Position numbers and translations under genes: made by a program
The notes under the pieces: model-generated
Told to the model about the DNA's origin: nothing
Database searches by the model: none
What the model saw: only the letters and a program-made list of their open reading frames with translations
In this document: positions 23,738-34,975 of the stretch, in pieces
Numbering within the stretch: position 1 is the first letter of the stretch
Layout of the letters: every line of letters starts with the position of its first letter
NCBI GenBank assembly: GCA_015698045.1
Contig: BLAL01000016.1
Coordinates: forward strand, 1,003,501-1,067,500
DNA: 64,000 nt
Direction of reading: 5' to 3'
Origin: Rhizophagus clarus
Lineage: Eukaryota > Glomeromycota > Glomeromycetes > Glomerales > Glomeraceae

Positions 23738-26700
23738 TTAAAACGAAATTTTTTTATTTAAAGGAATCACAGCCATATATTCTTTTATCTTTCTCGTTCC
23801 AATTTTAAAATTACATCTTATAAATTTTCCTAATATATGATGTATCGGTATAATACTATCTCGTCTCATATCATAAAACTCATCTGTCCATAATTCTACA
23901 TTACATGATTTTATGTCGTCATCTACTTGACAAAAATATCTTGTCCTGTGATCTTGAACAGACCTGTACCATTTAACTAACGCTAATGTATGAGTTAATG
24001 ATCGTGAATTTTTTAAATAAATAGTATGTTCAAAATAAAATTGAACTTGACCGGGGTATATATCGATTGATCCATCTTCTTGTACAAATCGAGCTAATAT
24101 ATACGAAGATTTTTCATGGCAAGCTGCCTGAACAAAACCATAGATGTCTGCCCCAATTCTTAGTCTACCGTATTGTATAATTTTATAGTTTACAACAATA
24201 TCGTTATTTGGAACCGTTATAGAATAAATAGGGATGAAATTTTCTTCATACAAACTATCATAAAATTCTACTAGTAGGTCCAAGATGTAGTTTGGGAGAC
24301 AAGTTTCTTTGCATGGTTTCATTAACAACCTGGAAAAATGTTCTGTTCCATAAGCTGATTCATCCTCAATAAGTGAAAGCCTCAGAAAATTTTGATACTC
24401 GTTGCTTGTAAAGTCGTCAAGTGCAGCAAAGCTGCCAGCAGATTTTCTAGGTTTTATAATGTCCAAAGTGGTATTTTAAATATTATCATCGCAATTCGTG
24501 AGAAAATAGTCAAGAAAGGAATTTTCGATCATGATTTTTATTAATTCAGTTTCAATGTTACGCTTGCTATTTTTATATGATCCTAAATAAATTGGTCGAA
24601 TTATTATTATAATTTAAGATAATGTGATTTCAAATCAGTAAAATTAAATACATACCAAGAATTCCGTTCATTCTTTTGAAGCTAAAACACTAAAATGAGG
24701 ATAAAGGTCCATAATTGAAAGCGCATTCACATATGTGAAGACATAAATGAAGGTTTGGGCTTATTTTTTCTTGTCCATATTTTTTTTTGATTAATTTGTT
24801 CATCTCGAGTAACTTTGTAAACGCTTCATCTAATTCACTTTTTTGTAGTGCATGACTTGTTAGAACCTTGCAAGCGCACACAAAATAAGCAAGGATTTTT
24901 CGATCGATCTCTTCCAAGAAGCTTCATATGATAGGTATAGCAAAAATTAGAATAAACATTTTCCACATATCCGCCGTAAAATTTGAAAAACCATCACCAG
25001 TTGCTATTCTAACGGGACGATGACCAAGGTCACTTGGAAACTTTATCATGTCAGCTCGCTCTTGCATTATTTTGAGTTTTTCGTCATTTAATATATCTTC
25101 ACCGATTCAGAGCTTCATTACAATCCACTTCGCTACCCCAAGAAAAAGACAGTGCATGAGATCAACTACACAAAAGCGCACAGGATTAAAATAAGGCAAT
25201 TGGTATATCTCCGACCAACAAACATGATACTGGGAGATATGGACTTTCCGTGACTCTTCAGTTGCGCATTTCTTCCATTCACTTGCTTTTTCCCTTATTA
25301 CATCAATATCTCTCTCAACAAACCAGTCGTCAATGTCTTCAAACCCCCCAAAATTGGGTTGATTGTTTACCAAGTTTGCAGATTTATAGCATCGATAACA
25401 TGCGATGTGAGCTGATATAAATCCACATAATTTTTGAGTAGCAGGAACGTCACTAGCACAACCTATGATCGCGCCACAGATAAAACGACCGTTGTTATTT
25501 TCGTAAGTTTGTATATGATATCCTTCCTATAACCGATTTAGCTGACTTATAATCGGATATAAGTAATTGTTTATTTCATATAGCTTTGGCTCTTTAGGAC
25601 CGGGTATAACTGCTAATGTGAGAATGTTGTGGGGTTTGAAGCGTTCGCTTCAGGGTAAATTACATATAACGGCATAAACAACACCAACAGAATATTGCGA
25701 ATTTATAAATAGCTGGAACCAATCCAAATTTAGCATTAATCTGATATGAGTATCGGCAGATTCTTTTGTAAAAAATGGTTCTTCACTATCATCTGTAAAA
25801 TTTTTCCAAACATCACCATCATAGATATCGAATAAGGTTTCAGTTTCGTTTTGTCTTTCTGCCCACTTTCGACATGTGATCTCAAAATTTTTGCGACCGA
25901 AAAATAGGGTTAGTTGGTGTCTAATGTTAATTAACAGAAATGTCATTATCGGATGGTAAATTGGATTATTACCATTATCTCTATTACTATCTATTTTTCT
26001 GACTAGAGGGTTATTACATTTTTGTCGAAATCTTTCCTTGCTATGATTTGGATAGTTTATAAAATTACATGTTGGGATTTCTGTCTTGTTTAATATTTCT
26101 TTTATGTCATGCAATTTGTGACATTTATTGAATGCAGCGTATTTAATAATATTCGTTGATATTCCCAATATTTTTTTGACTACGTATAGAGAGGAAGAAA
26201 AAGCTGAAAATTTATTTTCATCGATCATTATAAGAAAAAATCTTATAAATTTAAACAAAGAATCTATTGCAATATTGGAAAGTTTATATCATTGTTGATA
26301 TTGTAATATCCATAAGATAATCCAGACATAATTATCATTGACGATATTGGGAAGTTTTGGTTCACCATCGTCAAAATCTTTTGACGCAAAATTGACTTCT
26401 TCCTCATCATCATCATCAAAGTCTTCAGAATCTCCATATTCTTCATCGTCTTCAGAGCCTCCGGAAACTCCATCTTCGTTATCATCTTCATAACTTTCAG
26501 AATCTCTATTTTCGTCGTCATAGTCTTCAGAATCTCTATCTTGATCATTATTCATATCTCTTTCGTTATCCGGTATTAAATTTTCAAGAACCAAATTAGA
26601 TAATTTTCCTTTTTTTAACGACTTGTATTTTGCCAATTCATGTATATCAGGTAACGGCTCACACTCCATTGCTTTATTATCAACAGCATCAGATTGCTTT

Positions 26701-26975
26701 GCATTAGAAGGGATCATCTCGAGCAATGGCTCATACTCCATTGCATAATTATCATCAACATTTGGCCTAACATTAGAAGGCCCAGCTTCTTAATCGTCAC
26801 TAAAAATATTATTTGCATATGATTTATTATATTTTAACTTATGCGAAGCTTTCGTTCTTGGATCTACCAACTTTTCATTACATTCTTTACAGAAGCAGTG
26901 TACTTTAGTTCTTGTTCTTGTGGTCAAGTCGGTTATGCTTCTATCGGATTTGGCAATAGCTTGAGAGTTGGACAT
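23738..26975 (-). pseudogene. tnp2-like (Transposase_21) transposase, 1055 codons, seven stops
   Basis: Exon 1 (26975-24656) and exon 2 (24582-23738) join in phase 1 through a GT-AG intron of 73 bp. Order: an N-terminal Cys motif (CFCKEC), an acidic Asp/Glu/Ser region (26560-26370), then the transposase core with YSVGVVYAVICNLP, LTLAVIPGPKEPKLYEINNY, GCASDVPATQKL-CGF-AHIACYRC and VVDLMHCLFLGVAKW, and a C-terminal region with GRLRIGADIYG and PGQVQFYFEHTI. These match Transposase_21/tnp2 proteins of CACTA-like elements. The whole length keeps one frame; seven stops (near 26791, 26290, 25650, 25530, 25106, 24935 and 24480) replace likely Gln, Arg or Trp codons, and no indel is needed. It would have mobilised the 11.9-kb element; it is now inactive. 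Confidence 0.82.
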
Positions 26976-27779
26976 TTTTTTTTTTAATTTAGGAAAATTT
27001 TTTTTTTAATAAGTTAAATACATTACAACTAATCAAATTATAACACAATTACATGCATATCGGCTAATTGTTAAAATTGGGTATAATGATTTTGATCAAT
27101 ATTACACAATTTTAATTAGTAAAAAAAAACTTAGCAAACGCACCCTAAAAAAAAAATTTTCGGTCACTGTAATATATTATTTCAGGCGAAGTAGGGTAAT
27201 TTTCATGTTCACAACGTCTTTGCTGCTTAGAGTTCGACATTGAAGTAACAACTAACAAAATCTTTTTACATGTTAAAAAATAAGTTTGTACGGCAGATAT
27301 ACAATTAAAAAGATCTACTAATTAACTCGCGATTAAAAGCGAATTAAAAGTGAATTAAAAGCGAATTAAAAGCGGATTAATATTTAATTATGCAAAATTG
27401 TAACACAGATTTTATTGCCATTGAAAAATTTTTCCGAAAATCACAATTGTATAGAATTAAATATTACATTACATTCAGTAATTCAAAAAATTATTATACG
27501 TACAAAGCGCACATTATCCATAAAAATCATTAACGCAGCCCATCGATACATACGCGCTTTATATGCAAGAATAGCACTATTAAGAAAAATGCATAAATTT
27601 GCAAAGAATTAAGAGTATGTACGCTGCACGTATCCAATTTACATACATCACTGATTACAAGGAATAAAAGGACAATTTATCATTAATTGATTATGTAGTT
27701 ATATTTGCGAAATATATTTAAATACCTATTCTAAAACTTTCTTACCATTCTAACAATATTTTTATTAAAAAAAAAAAAA
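26976..27779. promoter_or_regulatory. Divergent spacer between transposase and trihelix-RS gene
   Basis: About 800 bp separate two divergently transcribed genes, so their promoters should lie here. Visible features are A/T runs and four near-identical gcgaattaaaa-type words at 27330-27375. No TATA box can be told from the AT-rich background. A 65-codon open frame at 27415-27612 was not accepted as a gene. Confidence 0.35.
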
Positions 27780-28461
27780 ATGGCAAATAATCAAGTAATC
27801 TAAGTACTAAATCCGCATGAACCAGTTGCAGAGTGGCCTGATAATATTGCGTTAACATTAATGAGACAAAGACGAAGACACCATCAGCTGTTCGAAGATA
27901 ATACTAACCATTCAGACCTTTGAACTTGAATTGCTAATTATATCCGTCATCACCATCAATATGAAATATCGGCTAGATAGTGCCAAGTGAAATGGTACTC
28001 TCTAAAACGTGGCTATGAAAATTTAAAAAGGCTGCTAAGTAGAGATTCGGATACTGATGGATATGAATTAAGAAGTCCAAATCGGCACGATCGTAAATTT
28101 TATGATGAACTTAGTGACGAATTTTGGCTTCGAAGTGGTGACTATATTTATATTTAATTAAATTTTTATAAAATTAGTTATTCATTTATTTTTAGATCGT
28201 TTTAAGTACGCTTATAGAAGATATAGAAGAAATAGGCGTAGTAGACGGAGTAATAGACAAGGTAGATCTCAATCTCATCATCATAGACGAGATAGTTCCC
28301 ATTCTATTTCAAGGAATCATCATAGACGATCATATTCTTGATCTCGATCTCATTCAAGAGATCATCGTAGGCAACGATCACATTCTCGCTCTCGTTCGCG
28401 TTCAAGAGATTATTGTAGACGTCATAGACGATATCGCTCTCTTTCAAGAAATAATCGTTAA
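27780..28461 (+). pseudogene. Trihelix/Myb-like DNA-binding protein with RS-rich tail, decayed
   Basis: Exons 27780-28137 and 28196-28461 join in phase 1 (GT-AG, 58 bp), giving 208 codons. The N-terminal 90 residues have the spacing of a trihelix/SANT-like domain: EWPDNIALTLM, then DL-x-T-x-IANYI with TGA where Trp is expected, and CQVKWYSLKRGYENLKRLL. The C-terminal 85 residues are Arg/Ser/His repeats of the RS type (SHSRSRSRSR). Five stops (VI-stop, DL-stop, T-stop, AR-stop, YS-stop) interrupt an otherwise unshifted frame. DNA binding to transposon ends is a reasonable guess by analogy with Harbinger and CACTA partners; an RS tail suggests contact with RNA-processing proteins or a nucleic acid. 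Confidence 0.65.
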
Positions 28462-28806
28462 ATTTATTTTTTTTATTAATTATTATTTTTATTTTATTTT
28501 TCTTTTTTTTGCAAGATTTCACACATATAAAATAATTCTATTATAATAAAAATATAATATATTTTATCAAATTTAATTTTCAAATTTCGTGATAATTGAT
28601 AACGTTGGGACATTAACCATTTTTTTGGGATGCGAATTGGTACTGATGTCCACATCGTGCATCCTGGGAGCTATATTCAAAAAAAAAATTTGTTGCGATC
28701 AAGTACCAAATTAGTAATAAAAAAGTAAAGATATTAAAATATGATGCTTTATTTATTCGCTTGAATAAAATCGAACAAAAATTGGTTAAAAGAAATTTAA
28801 ATTTAT
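28462..28806. other. Spacer between convergent genes
   Basis: AT-rich, convergent 3' region of the trihelix-RS gene (plus) and the membrane gene (minus). Nothing further seen. Confidence 0.4.
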
Positions 28807-29304
28807 TTATTTTCTATATTTTTGCCATCTATTAATTTCATTATCTAATTTTTTTCTTACGTCTATTATTTGTTTTAATTTTTATTGATATAAATCAATA
28901 GCAAGTGATTTTTGTCATTTTAGACGTGTAATTTCTAAAATAAATGTTAATAATAGTAAATTAAGAATAAAATTAAATAATTTATTGAAATTTATACCTT
29001 TATTTTTATTTTCAACTGTTTTATCGATCTAAACTAATTTTTTGAATAAGAAACCAGATATACAACCGAATACAATAATCCATAACAAAGCCTTTATAAA
29101 AAAACCCTCTAAAAAAAGTAAAAATAAAAACAATATATAAGAAAGAAAAATTATAAAAAATTATCTATTTAAAAAGATCTGAAAAACTACAGGTAGACCA
29201 AGTAACCACTCTAGGCGGTTTGAGTGTCCACTCACCTTTTTTCTTTTTGAAAAAGATTTATCTTTTCGCTCCTGTAATTTATTTTCACTTCTTTTATGAA
29301 CCAT
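28807..29304 (-). pseudogene. Small two-span membrane protein with coiled-coil tail, decayed
   Basis: ATG 29304 starts a basic exon (MVHKRSENKLQERKDKSFSK..., 29304-29236) with donor GTGAGT. Exon 2 from 29106 continues in phase as GFFIKALLWIIVFGCISGF (a hydrophobic span), a Lys/Asn linker, FNFILNLLLLTFILEITRLK (a second span), then KLKQIIDVRKKLDNEINRWQ, an amphipathic helix, ending at TAA 28809-28807. Three stops interrupt an unshifted frame. Basic head, two spans and helix resemble small ER membrane proteins in layout only; I recognise no family. It lies between the two RS-type genes inside the 11.9-kb element, which makes a membrane protein an unusual cargo. Confidence 0.5.
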
Positions 29305-29700
29305 TTTGATAAAATAAGAAAAATTGTTTTTTTTTTTTCACAAGAAACATTGAAGGATTACATCCTAAATCCTAATATAACACTCAACATGTGCGCCACT
29401 TCCTTTTTATGATAATACCACCACCAAAGTTATATCTAGCAAAAAATTAGAGTTAGGGTATAGATCAGCGTATATGATTTAATACGTTGGGCGCAGTTTG
29501 TTATTATCACGTAAATAGAGATGCTAGAGATGCATAATTGCAAGGACGCGCCAGAATGCCTAATTTGAAATTTTCCCGTGAGAACATGGTATATTTGTGT
29601 ATATTCTCCACGCTTTCTTTCTTTTCCTCACGCTTTCTTTCGCTTTTTTTCTTTCCCCACGTTTTCTTTTCTTCACGTTTAGTATGATGTAATAAATTTT
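29305..29700. other. Spacer with no gene
   Basis: Between the membrane pseudogene and the tandem repeat block. A run of ctttctttc-type pyrimidine-rich sequence lies at 29605-29680. No frame supported. Confidence 0.4.
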
Positions 29701-30115
29701 CGTTGTTGCTTTTCGTTAAATATTTGACGATATTTATATCGCTTTTCGTTCATATTACAACAGCTTCAACAATATCTTTATCGCTTTTCGTTCACATCAC
29801 AAACAACTTTTTTATCATTTTTTCGTTCACATCACAAACAGCTTCGACAACATTTTTTATCGCTCTTTCGTTCACATCACAAACAACTTCGACAATATTT
29901 TTTTATCGCTTTTTTGTTCACATCACAAACAGCTTCGAAATATTTTTTATCGCTTTTTCATCACGTCACAAACAGTTTTAACAATATATTTTATCGCTTT
30001 TTCGTTCACATCACATCACATACAACTTGAACTTCGACAATATTTTTTATCGTTTTTTCGTTCACATCACATACAACTTCGACAGTATTTATCACTTTTC
30101 GTTCACATCACTTTT
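29700..30115 (+). repeat. Tandem repeat of about 45-50 bp upstream of RS-repeat gene
   Basis: About eight imperfect units built from cgttcacatcacaaacagct, tcgacaatatttttta and tcgctttt. The block ends about 240 bp before the ATG of the RS-repeat gene, so it is in the position of its promoter or 5' UTR. A 92-codon frame across it is a translation of the repeat, not a gene. Confidence 0.7.
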
Positions 30116-30351
30116 CGGAAAAACTTACTTCTGTAAGTATAATTTTGAATATGATATCATTTATTAATATATATAGATTAATGATATATTTTAATTGATT
30201 GATTATTGATTGGTTGATAGCGATATAGTATAATTAATTAATATTTTTATTGTTCATTTTAATTAGGTGATTAACGAGGCTAATAATCAGATGATTCCAA
30301 ATATGTATATAAGAGATTTTTATCTCTTGTTCGATCTTTAATAATACCATA

Positions 30352-32676
30352 ATGAAAAAATACAAATCTTTAAATTTAAATCCGATCTCTCGGAATGTCT
30401 CTGTTCCTCATCATAATAGATCTCAACAAGAATCAGATTCCCATTCCCATCATCATCGATGTTCTTATCATCGTTCCCAATCAAGACATTCGCATAATCA
30501 TTTCCAATCAAAATATTCGCATCATCGTTTCCAATCCTAACGTCCTTATCATCGTTCCCAATCTCGACATTCGTATCATCATTTTCAATCCCGACGTTCG
30601 CATCATCGTTCCCAATCCTGATGTTCGCATCATTGTTCCCAATCTTGACGTTCGCATAATCGTTCCCAATCTTGACATTCGCATTATCATTCCTAATCTT
30701 GATATTTATATCATCATTCCCGATCTCAACATTCGCATAATCGTTCCCAATCTTGACGTTTGCATAATCGTTCCCAATCTCGACGTTCTCATAATCGTTT
30801 CCAATCCCATTCTCGTTCTCGTTTCCCTGGATACCGTCCTCGATCTCGCAATTCTCATCATCGATCCCACTATGTTCCTAATAATCAAATAATAATCCTC
30901 TTTTCTTCGGATTCATCCCCACAAAACAGAGGGAGATCATTAACGAAAAGTAATATTATTTTAAATTAGTGTTAATTATATTTCATATGACTTATACTGA
31001 TTCAATATTAAAAATTATAGGAACATCATCTCATATGTCTTCAACATTAAGTTCAACTGCTCTGGACCCAAATAGTGGTATTGCTGCTCTCACACGCTTA
31101 TTCTGGCTTAAATGTAAAAATTTTTGTGCTAAAATGATTTATATTAATTACTGACTTTTAATAGGTGACGCTAAAAGTAAGGAAATCCAGGATTTGAAAG
31201 GTGCAATCTCAAATCTCACGTAACGTTTAGAAAATCTATCTAAGGGTACCAACTCTAATAAAACATTGTCGCCTGTTTTTATGAGTAAGGAACAAAAACG
31301 TGAATTAGCACCCATGTCAAAAAATTATAAGAAGACACTTCACGTAAATATACATCTTTATTAAAAATTTATCTTTATTAAATATAAATTGATATTTGAT
31401 CATTTTAATGATCTTTTATTAATAACTAGGATGAAGTGGTCCATATTTTAAATAATATAAATCCGTCACTTCAATTTGACATATCTAAAACTTACAGCAA
31501 TCAGAAAAAAGCGATGAACAAGAAGCTTTTGCCGGCAGTAAAATCTGCAATGAACCCTTCCATTCAAGCATATGATGTAGAGATATTAAAAATCATTAAA
31601 CAATTACATAAATCGCGCTGAGAGATGTGGAAATTAAAACAAGAAGGTAGAGCGGATGAACACATTAGAAGGCAACATATGAATTCAAGAAGGGGGCAGG
31701 TATAAATTTTAATTATTCGAAATAAAACGTACACAATTAATTGATTTTAATTTACTGTACTTCATTAGAAGATGTTTCGGCGCAGGAGAGGATTGCAACA
31801 TATGATATCGATACGAGATAACCTTTTATATGAATGCCATCCTGAGAATTTGACTTGGGAATCCTATATGAAAGATTGCGAGAAGGCGTTAAATACGTCA
31901 GATCTTCATTCAGATGAATGGTCATCAGATGATGAAGAATTGGCGAAAGAAGAACGTGATAAAAAAATAAGATCAAAACGATTAGCCAGCACCAATTCAA
32001 TAATAAAAGTATATGATAAAAAGTGGCGATCGTCTAGGGTATGTAAAGTTGTGAAGTTAATTAATTAATATAACATTTATACATAATAAACTACAAATTT
32101 TTATAGATTAAACAAATCTTATCCCGGGCGGAAGAAATCGGGATAAGCATCGGAACAGGATTAAGTCGTAAACGTTACTGCTCGGATGATATTGTTGATA
32201 ATAAAAGTAAGCCCAATGAAGATATGCCGGGCTGGTGGATTTCCTCAAGGTGGGTTGTACAAGAATCAGACGAAGATGATGATGATGAGGATGATAATGA
32301 CGAACTAAACGATGGCGATAACGATAACAATGTCAGTGGTGGTGATAACGATGGCAATATTGGTAGTGATAACGATAACGATAACGATGTTGATGATGGT
32401 AATAAAGATAACGATAACGATGTTGGTGGTGGTAATAAAGATAACGATAACGATGCTGGTGGTGGTAATAAAGATAACGATATCAACATCGATATCAAAA
32501 AGGATGACAACGGTAATAACAATGATGTTGTTAATGCTAGAAAGAATAGTTTGGATGGACCTTTTTACTTATTTATGCTGGATAATATTAAGAAAGGAAG
32601 TACAACGTCAACTTCATCAAATACTAGCAAGCATTCGTCAAAGACTAGGAAGCGTTCAATATTTTCTTGTCATTAG
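30352..32676 (+). pseudogene. RS/His-repeat protein, six exons, decayed
   Basis: Exons 30352-30949, 31021-31113, 31165-31343, 31430-31699, 31769-32038 and 32107-32676 join in consistent phase (1,1,0,0,0) with GT-AG introns of 51-86 bp, giving 660 codons. Exon 1 carries about 14 copies of an 8-residue unit (H-x-RSQSR-x type, 24 bp). Exons 2-5 are soluble, Lys-rich, with a long region reading DEVVHILNNINPSLQFDISK and a basic RRRRGLQH segment. Exon 6 ends in acidic Asp/Asn/Gly repeats (DNDN, GGGNKDND) and a Ser/Lys tail. Nine stops, seven of them in the RS repeats where CGA or CAA is expected, interrupt the frame; there are no frameshifts. Function unknown; RS and acidic low-complexity regions suggest a nuclear nucleic-acid-associated protein. 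It is part of the 11.9-kb element. Confidence 0.65.
30430..30830 (+). repeat. 24-bp coding minisatellite
   Basis: Units of catcgttcccaatctcgacg with small changes repeat every 24 bp inside exon 1 of the RS-repeat pseudogene. The unit length is a multiple of three, so all copies stay in frame. Confidence 0.8.
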
Positions 32677-33299
32677 GTAATACATTTATACATAAATAAT
32701 TGTATAATATTAGTAATAATAACAATAATATAGTAATAATAACAATAATATAGTAATAATAACAATAATATAGCAATAATATGTAGTATTGATATGGTAA
32801 TAATATAGTAGTAATAAATAATAAAAAAATTTATATATAAATAATATATTCTATAATTGTTCATATTAAACGTAATTAAAAATTGAAATGAAAATAGAGA
32901 CTCTGGTTAGTACGAAATAAAAACCGGCATTGGTTATTAGAAATTTGCTTATATCGATAATAAAATTGTCATTCCTATTTGAAGATTAATATATGTCGGT
33001 GTTAAAATCGTCATTTTTTATTTGAACGATTATTGTATATCAGTTTTAAAATTGGCATTTTTTTGAGAGAAACGGCATTGGTTGTTTGACTGTCGGCAGT
33101 CTGATTTTGGATGATTTATGGTAAGAATCAGTACGGAGATTTAAAAATTGGTGTTCCTATTTTTTTTTATCAAAAAAAGGGAATTCCGATTTTTTACTTT
33201 TCGCGCCATAAAATCAGTGGGAAAAAGCCACAAATCGGATAAATAAAGCAAAATATCGGCAGTCCGATTTTTGACCGATTTTTATTTATTTGACGTGTG
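32677..33299. other. Right subterminal region of the 11.9-kb element
   Basis: After the RS-repeat gene come (taatagtaataataacaa)n repeats (32707-32790) and then cggcattggtt, cggcagtc and ccgattttt words in both orientations (32920-33299), related to the tandem repeats at 21361-21865. This is the right-hand transposase-binding zone by position. Confidence 0.55.
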
Positions 33300-33529
33300 T
33301 TAGTATATAAATAGAAATAATCAAATTTTTTTTATTATAAAAATTTTTAAAATAAAATAAAAAAATATATAAATAATTTGTATTTAAAATGATTTTATCT
33401 AAATAATTTAATCTAGTAATTTTATATTTTATTTATTTAGTGATATCTTTTATTATTATATGTATTTTACATAATTTATATGTTAATTATTCTAATATTT
33501 ATTTATTTTAAATAATTTTTTTTTTAAGT

Positions 33530-34560
33530 ATATTTAAATAATTATTTTTTCTTTAGACTCTTTTATTTTTTTTTACTTAGTTTACTTAAGATATATTTTC
33601 TTTTTTTATTTTACTTCTTATATTTTATTTTTTATTAATTTTATTTTATTTTTTTAAACTCTTTTGTTCTTTTTATTTTATAATTAAAATATATTTAGTA
33701 ATTTCAATTTAAATAATTCTTCTTATATTTTTTATTTTTTATATTTGTATTTTATTACTTATATTTTGTATTTTATTTTTTTAAATTTTTTAATTCTTTT
33801 CTGCAACTATTAAAATATATTTTTTTTTTAATTTTTTTTATTTTTATTTAACATATAATTTCCATTTTTTACTATTAATTTTATTTTTTATTTTATTTTA
33901 TAAATTTAGTTTTTATTTGGTTTTCTAGTATTTATTTTACTTTTTGTTTCTTTATTTTTTTATTCTTTTTTATTTTTTTATTTTTTTTTATTTTTCATTT
34001 TATTTTTTTTTAATTTTTTTTATTTTTCATTTTATTTTTTTTTAATTTTTTTTATTTTTCATTTTATTTTTTTTTGTTTTTTTTATTTTATTTATACTTT
34101 ATTTTTTTTTGTTTTTATATTACTTTTATTTTATTTTTTTTATTTTTACTTTATTTTTTTTTTATTTCTTTATATTATATTTCATTTTTTTATTTTTTCA
34201 CCTTCATTTCATTTTTTTTATTCCTTTATACTATTCTTTATTATGTTAATTTTTATATTTGTATTTCATTTTTTCCATTTTTTTTATATTATTCTTATTT
34301 TTTTTTTTATTTTCATTTCATTTTTTTTTATTTTTTTATACTATACTTTATTCTTTTATTTTTTCATACTGCTTTTTAATTTTTTTATTTTTTATTTTTT
34401 TTTTGCTCTATTTTATTTCTTTTTATTTCTTTCATTTTTTTACTTTTCTTTTGCTTTATTTTATTTTCTTGTTACTTTCTTTTATTTTTTTATTTTCTTT
34501 TACTTCTTTTATATTTTTTATTTACTTTTATTTTTTTTAACTTTTTTTATTTAAATATTT
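33530..34560 (+). repeat. T-rich low-complexity block of about 1 kb
   Basis: The plus strand is almost purely T with scattered A, C and rare G: tttttattttt, catttt and ctttattt words repeat. Three copies of catttatttttttttaattttttttattttt lie at 33995-34075. The strong T bias on one strand creates long Phe-rich open frames (34074-34554) that are not genes. Confidence 0.8.
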
Positions 34561-34975
34561 TCTAATTAATTAATATATTAAAAAAATTTTCTGTATCACT
34601 TATTATAAACCTACTTTATAAATTTATTTATTAATATTTTTATATACTTTTTCTTTATTATTATAAATCTTTTTTATTATTCTTATGAAAAAATTTAGTA
34701 TTTTATATAGTATGAATTTGTTAAATAAAATATATAATTTACTAAAAATTAATAAATTATTATATATATAAAATTTATTATATTATAAAAAAATTTTAAA
34801 TATATTTATTATATATATTTTTAAAAAAGTTAGCATTAAGATTTATAATATATTGAAATATTAAAATTTGCAGAAAATATTTAATTTGTAATTTGTGTAA
34901 AAAGTAATGAATTTAATTATTAAAAATTGAAATTAAAGTTATATATAGTAGTATATAATAGTTAGAGAATTTAAT

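Larger units (their letters stand above)
21362..33299. mobile_element. 11.9-kb tnp2/CMC-type DNA transposon with five genes, inactivated
   Basis: The left end CACAGGTCAAAT plus an A-run and TCGG (21362-21386) matches the reverse complement of the right end, CACACGTCAAAT plus an A-rich run and TCGG (33299-33275), at 22 of 25 positions. TTA flanks both outer ends (21359-21361 and 33300-33302), fitting a 3-bp duplication, although TTA also precedes the inner left repeats. Subterminal repeats containing GCCGA and ATTTTGCTTTATT-like words occur at both ends, as in CACTA/CMC elements. Between the ends lie a zinc-knuckle gene, a 1055-codon transposase, a trihelix-RS gene, a two-span membrane gene and an RS-repeat gene, all pseudogenes. 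Membership of all five genes in one element rests on the shared ends and shared style of decay. Confidence 0.7.

Noticed and set aside
27160-27250. Short minus-strand peptide MSNSKQQRRCEHEN near the transposase start
   Set aside because: Resembles the start of the transposase only in MSNS; too short and with no supported splice partner.
27415-27612. 65-codon plus frame between divergent transposon genes
   Set aside because: Starts at TTG, no homology recognised, and lies in the expected promoter region.
30395-30892. 165-codon frame of IIVPN/RIIVPN repeats
   Set aside because: Alternate-frame shadow of the 24-bp RS minisatellite.
29700-32800. Regular repeats considered as a CRISPR array
   Set aside because: Eukaryotic context; repeats are contiguous minisatellites without unique spacers.
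34074-34554. Overlapping Phe-rich open frames in three frames
   Set aside because: They follow directly from the T-rich low-complexity block; no start context, no varied amino-acid content.
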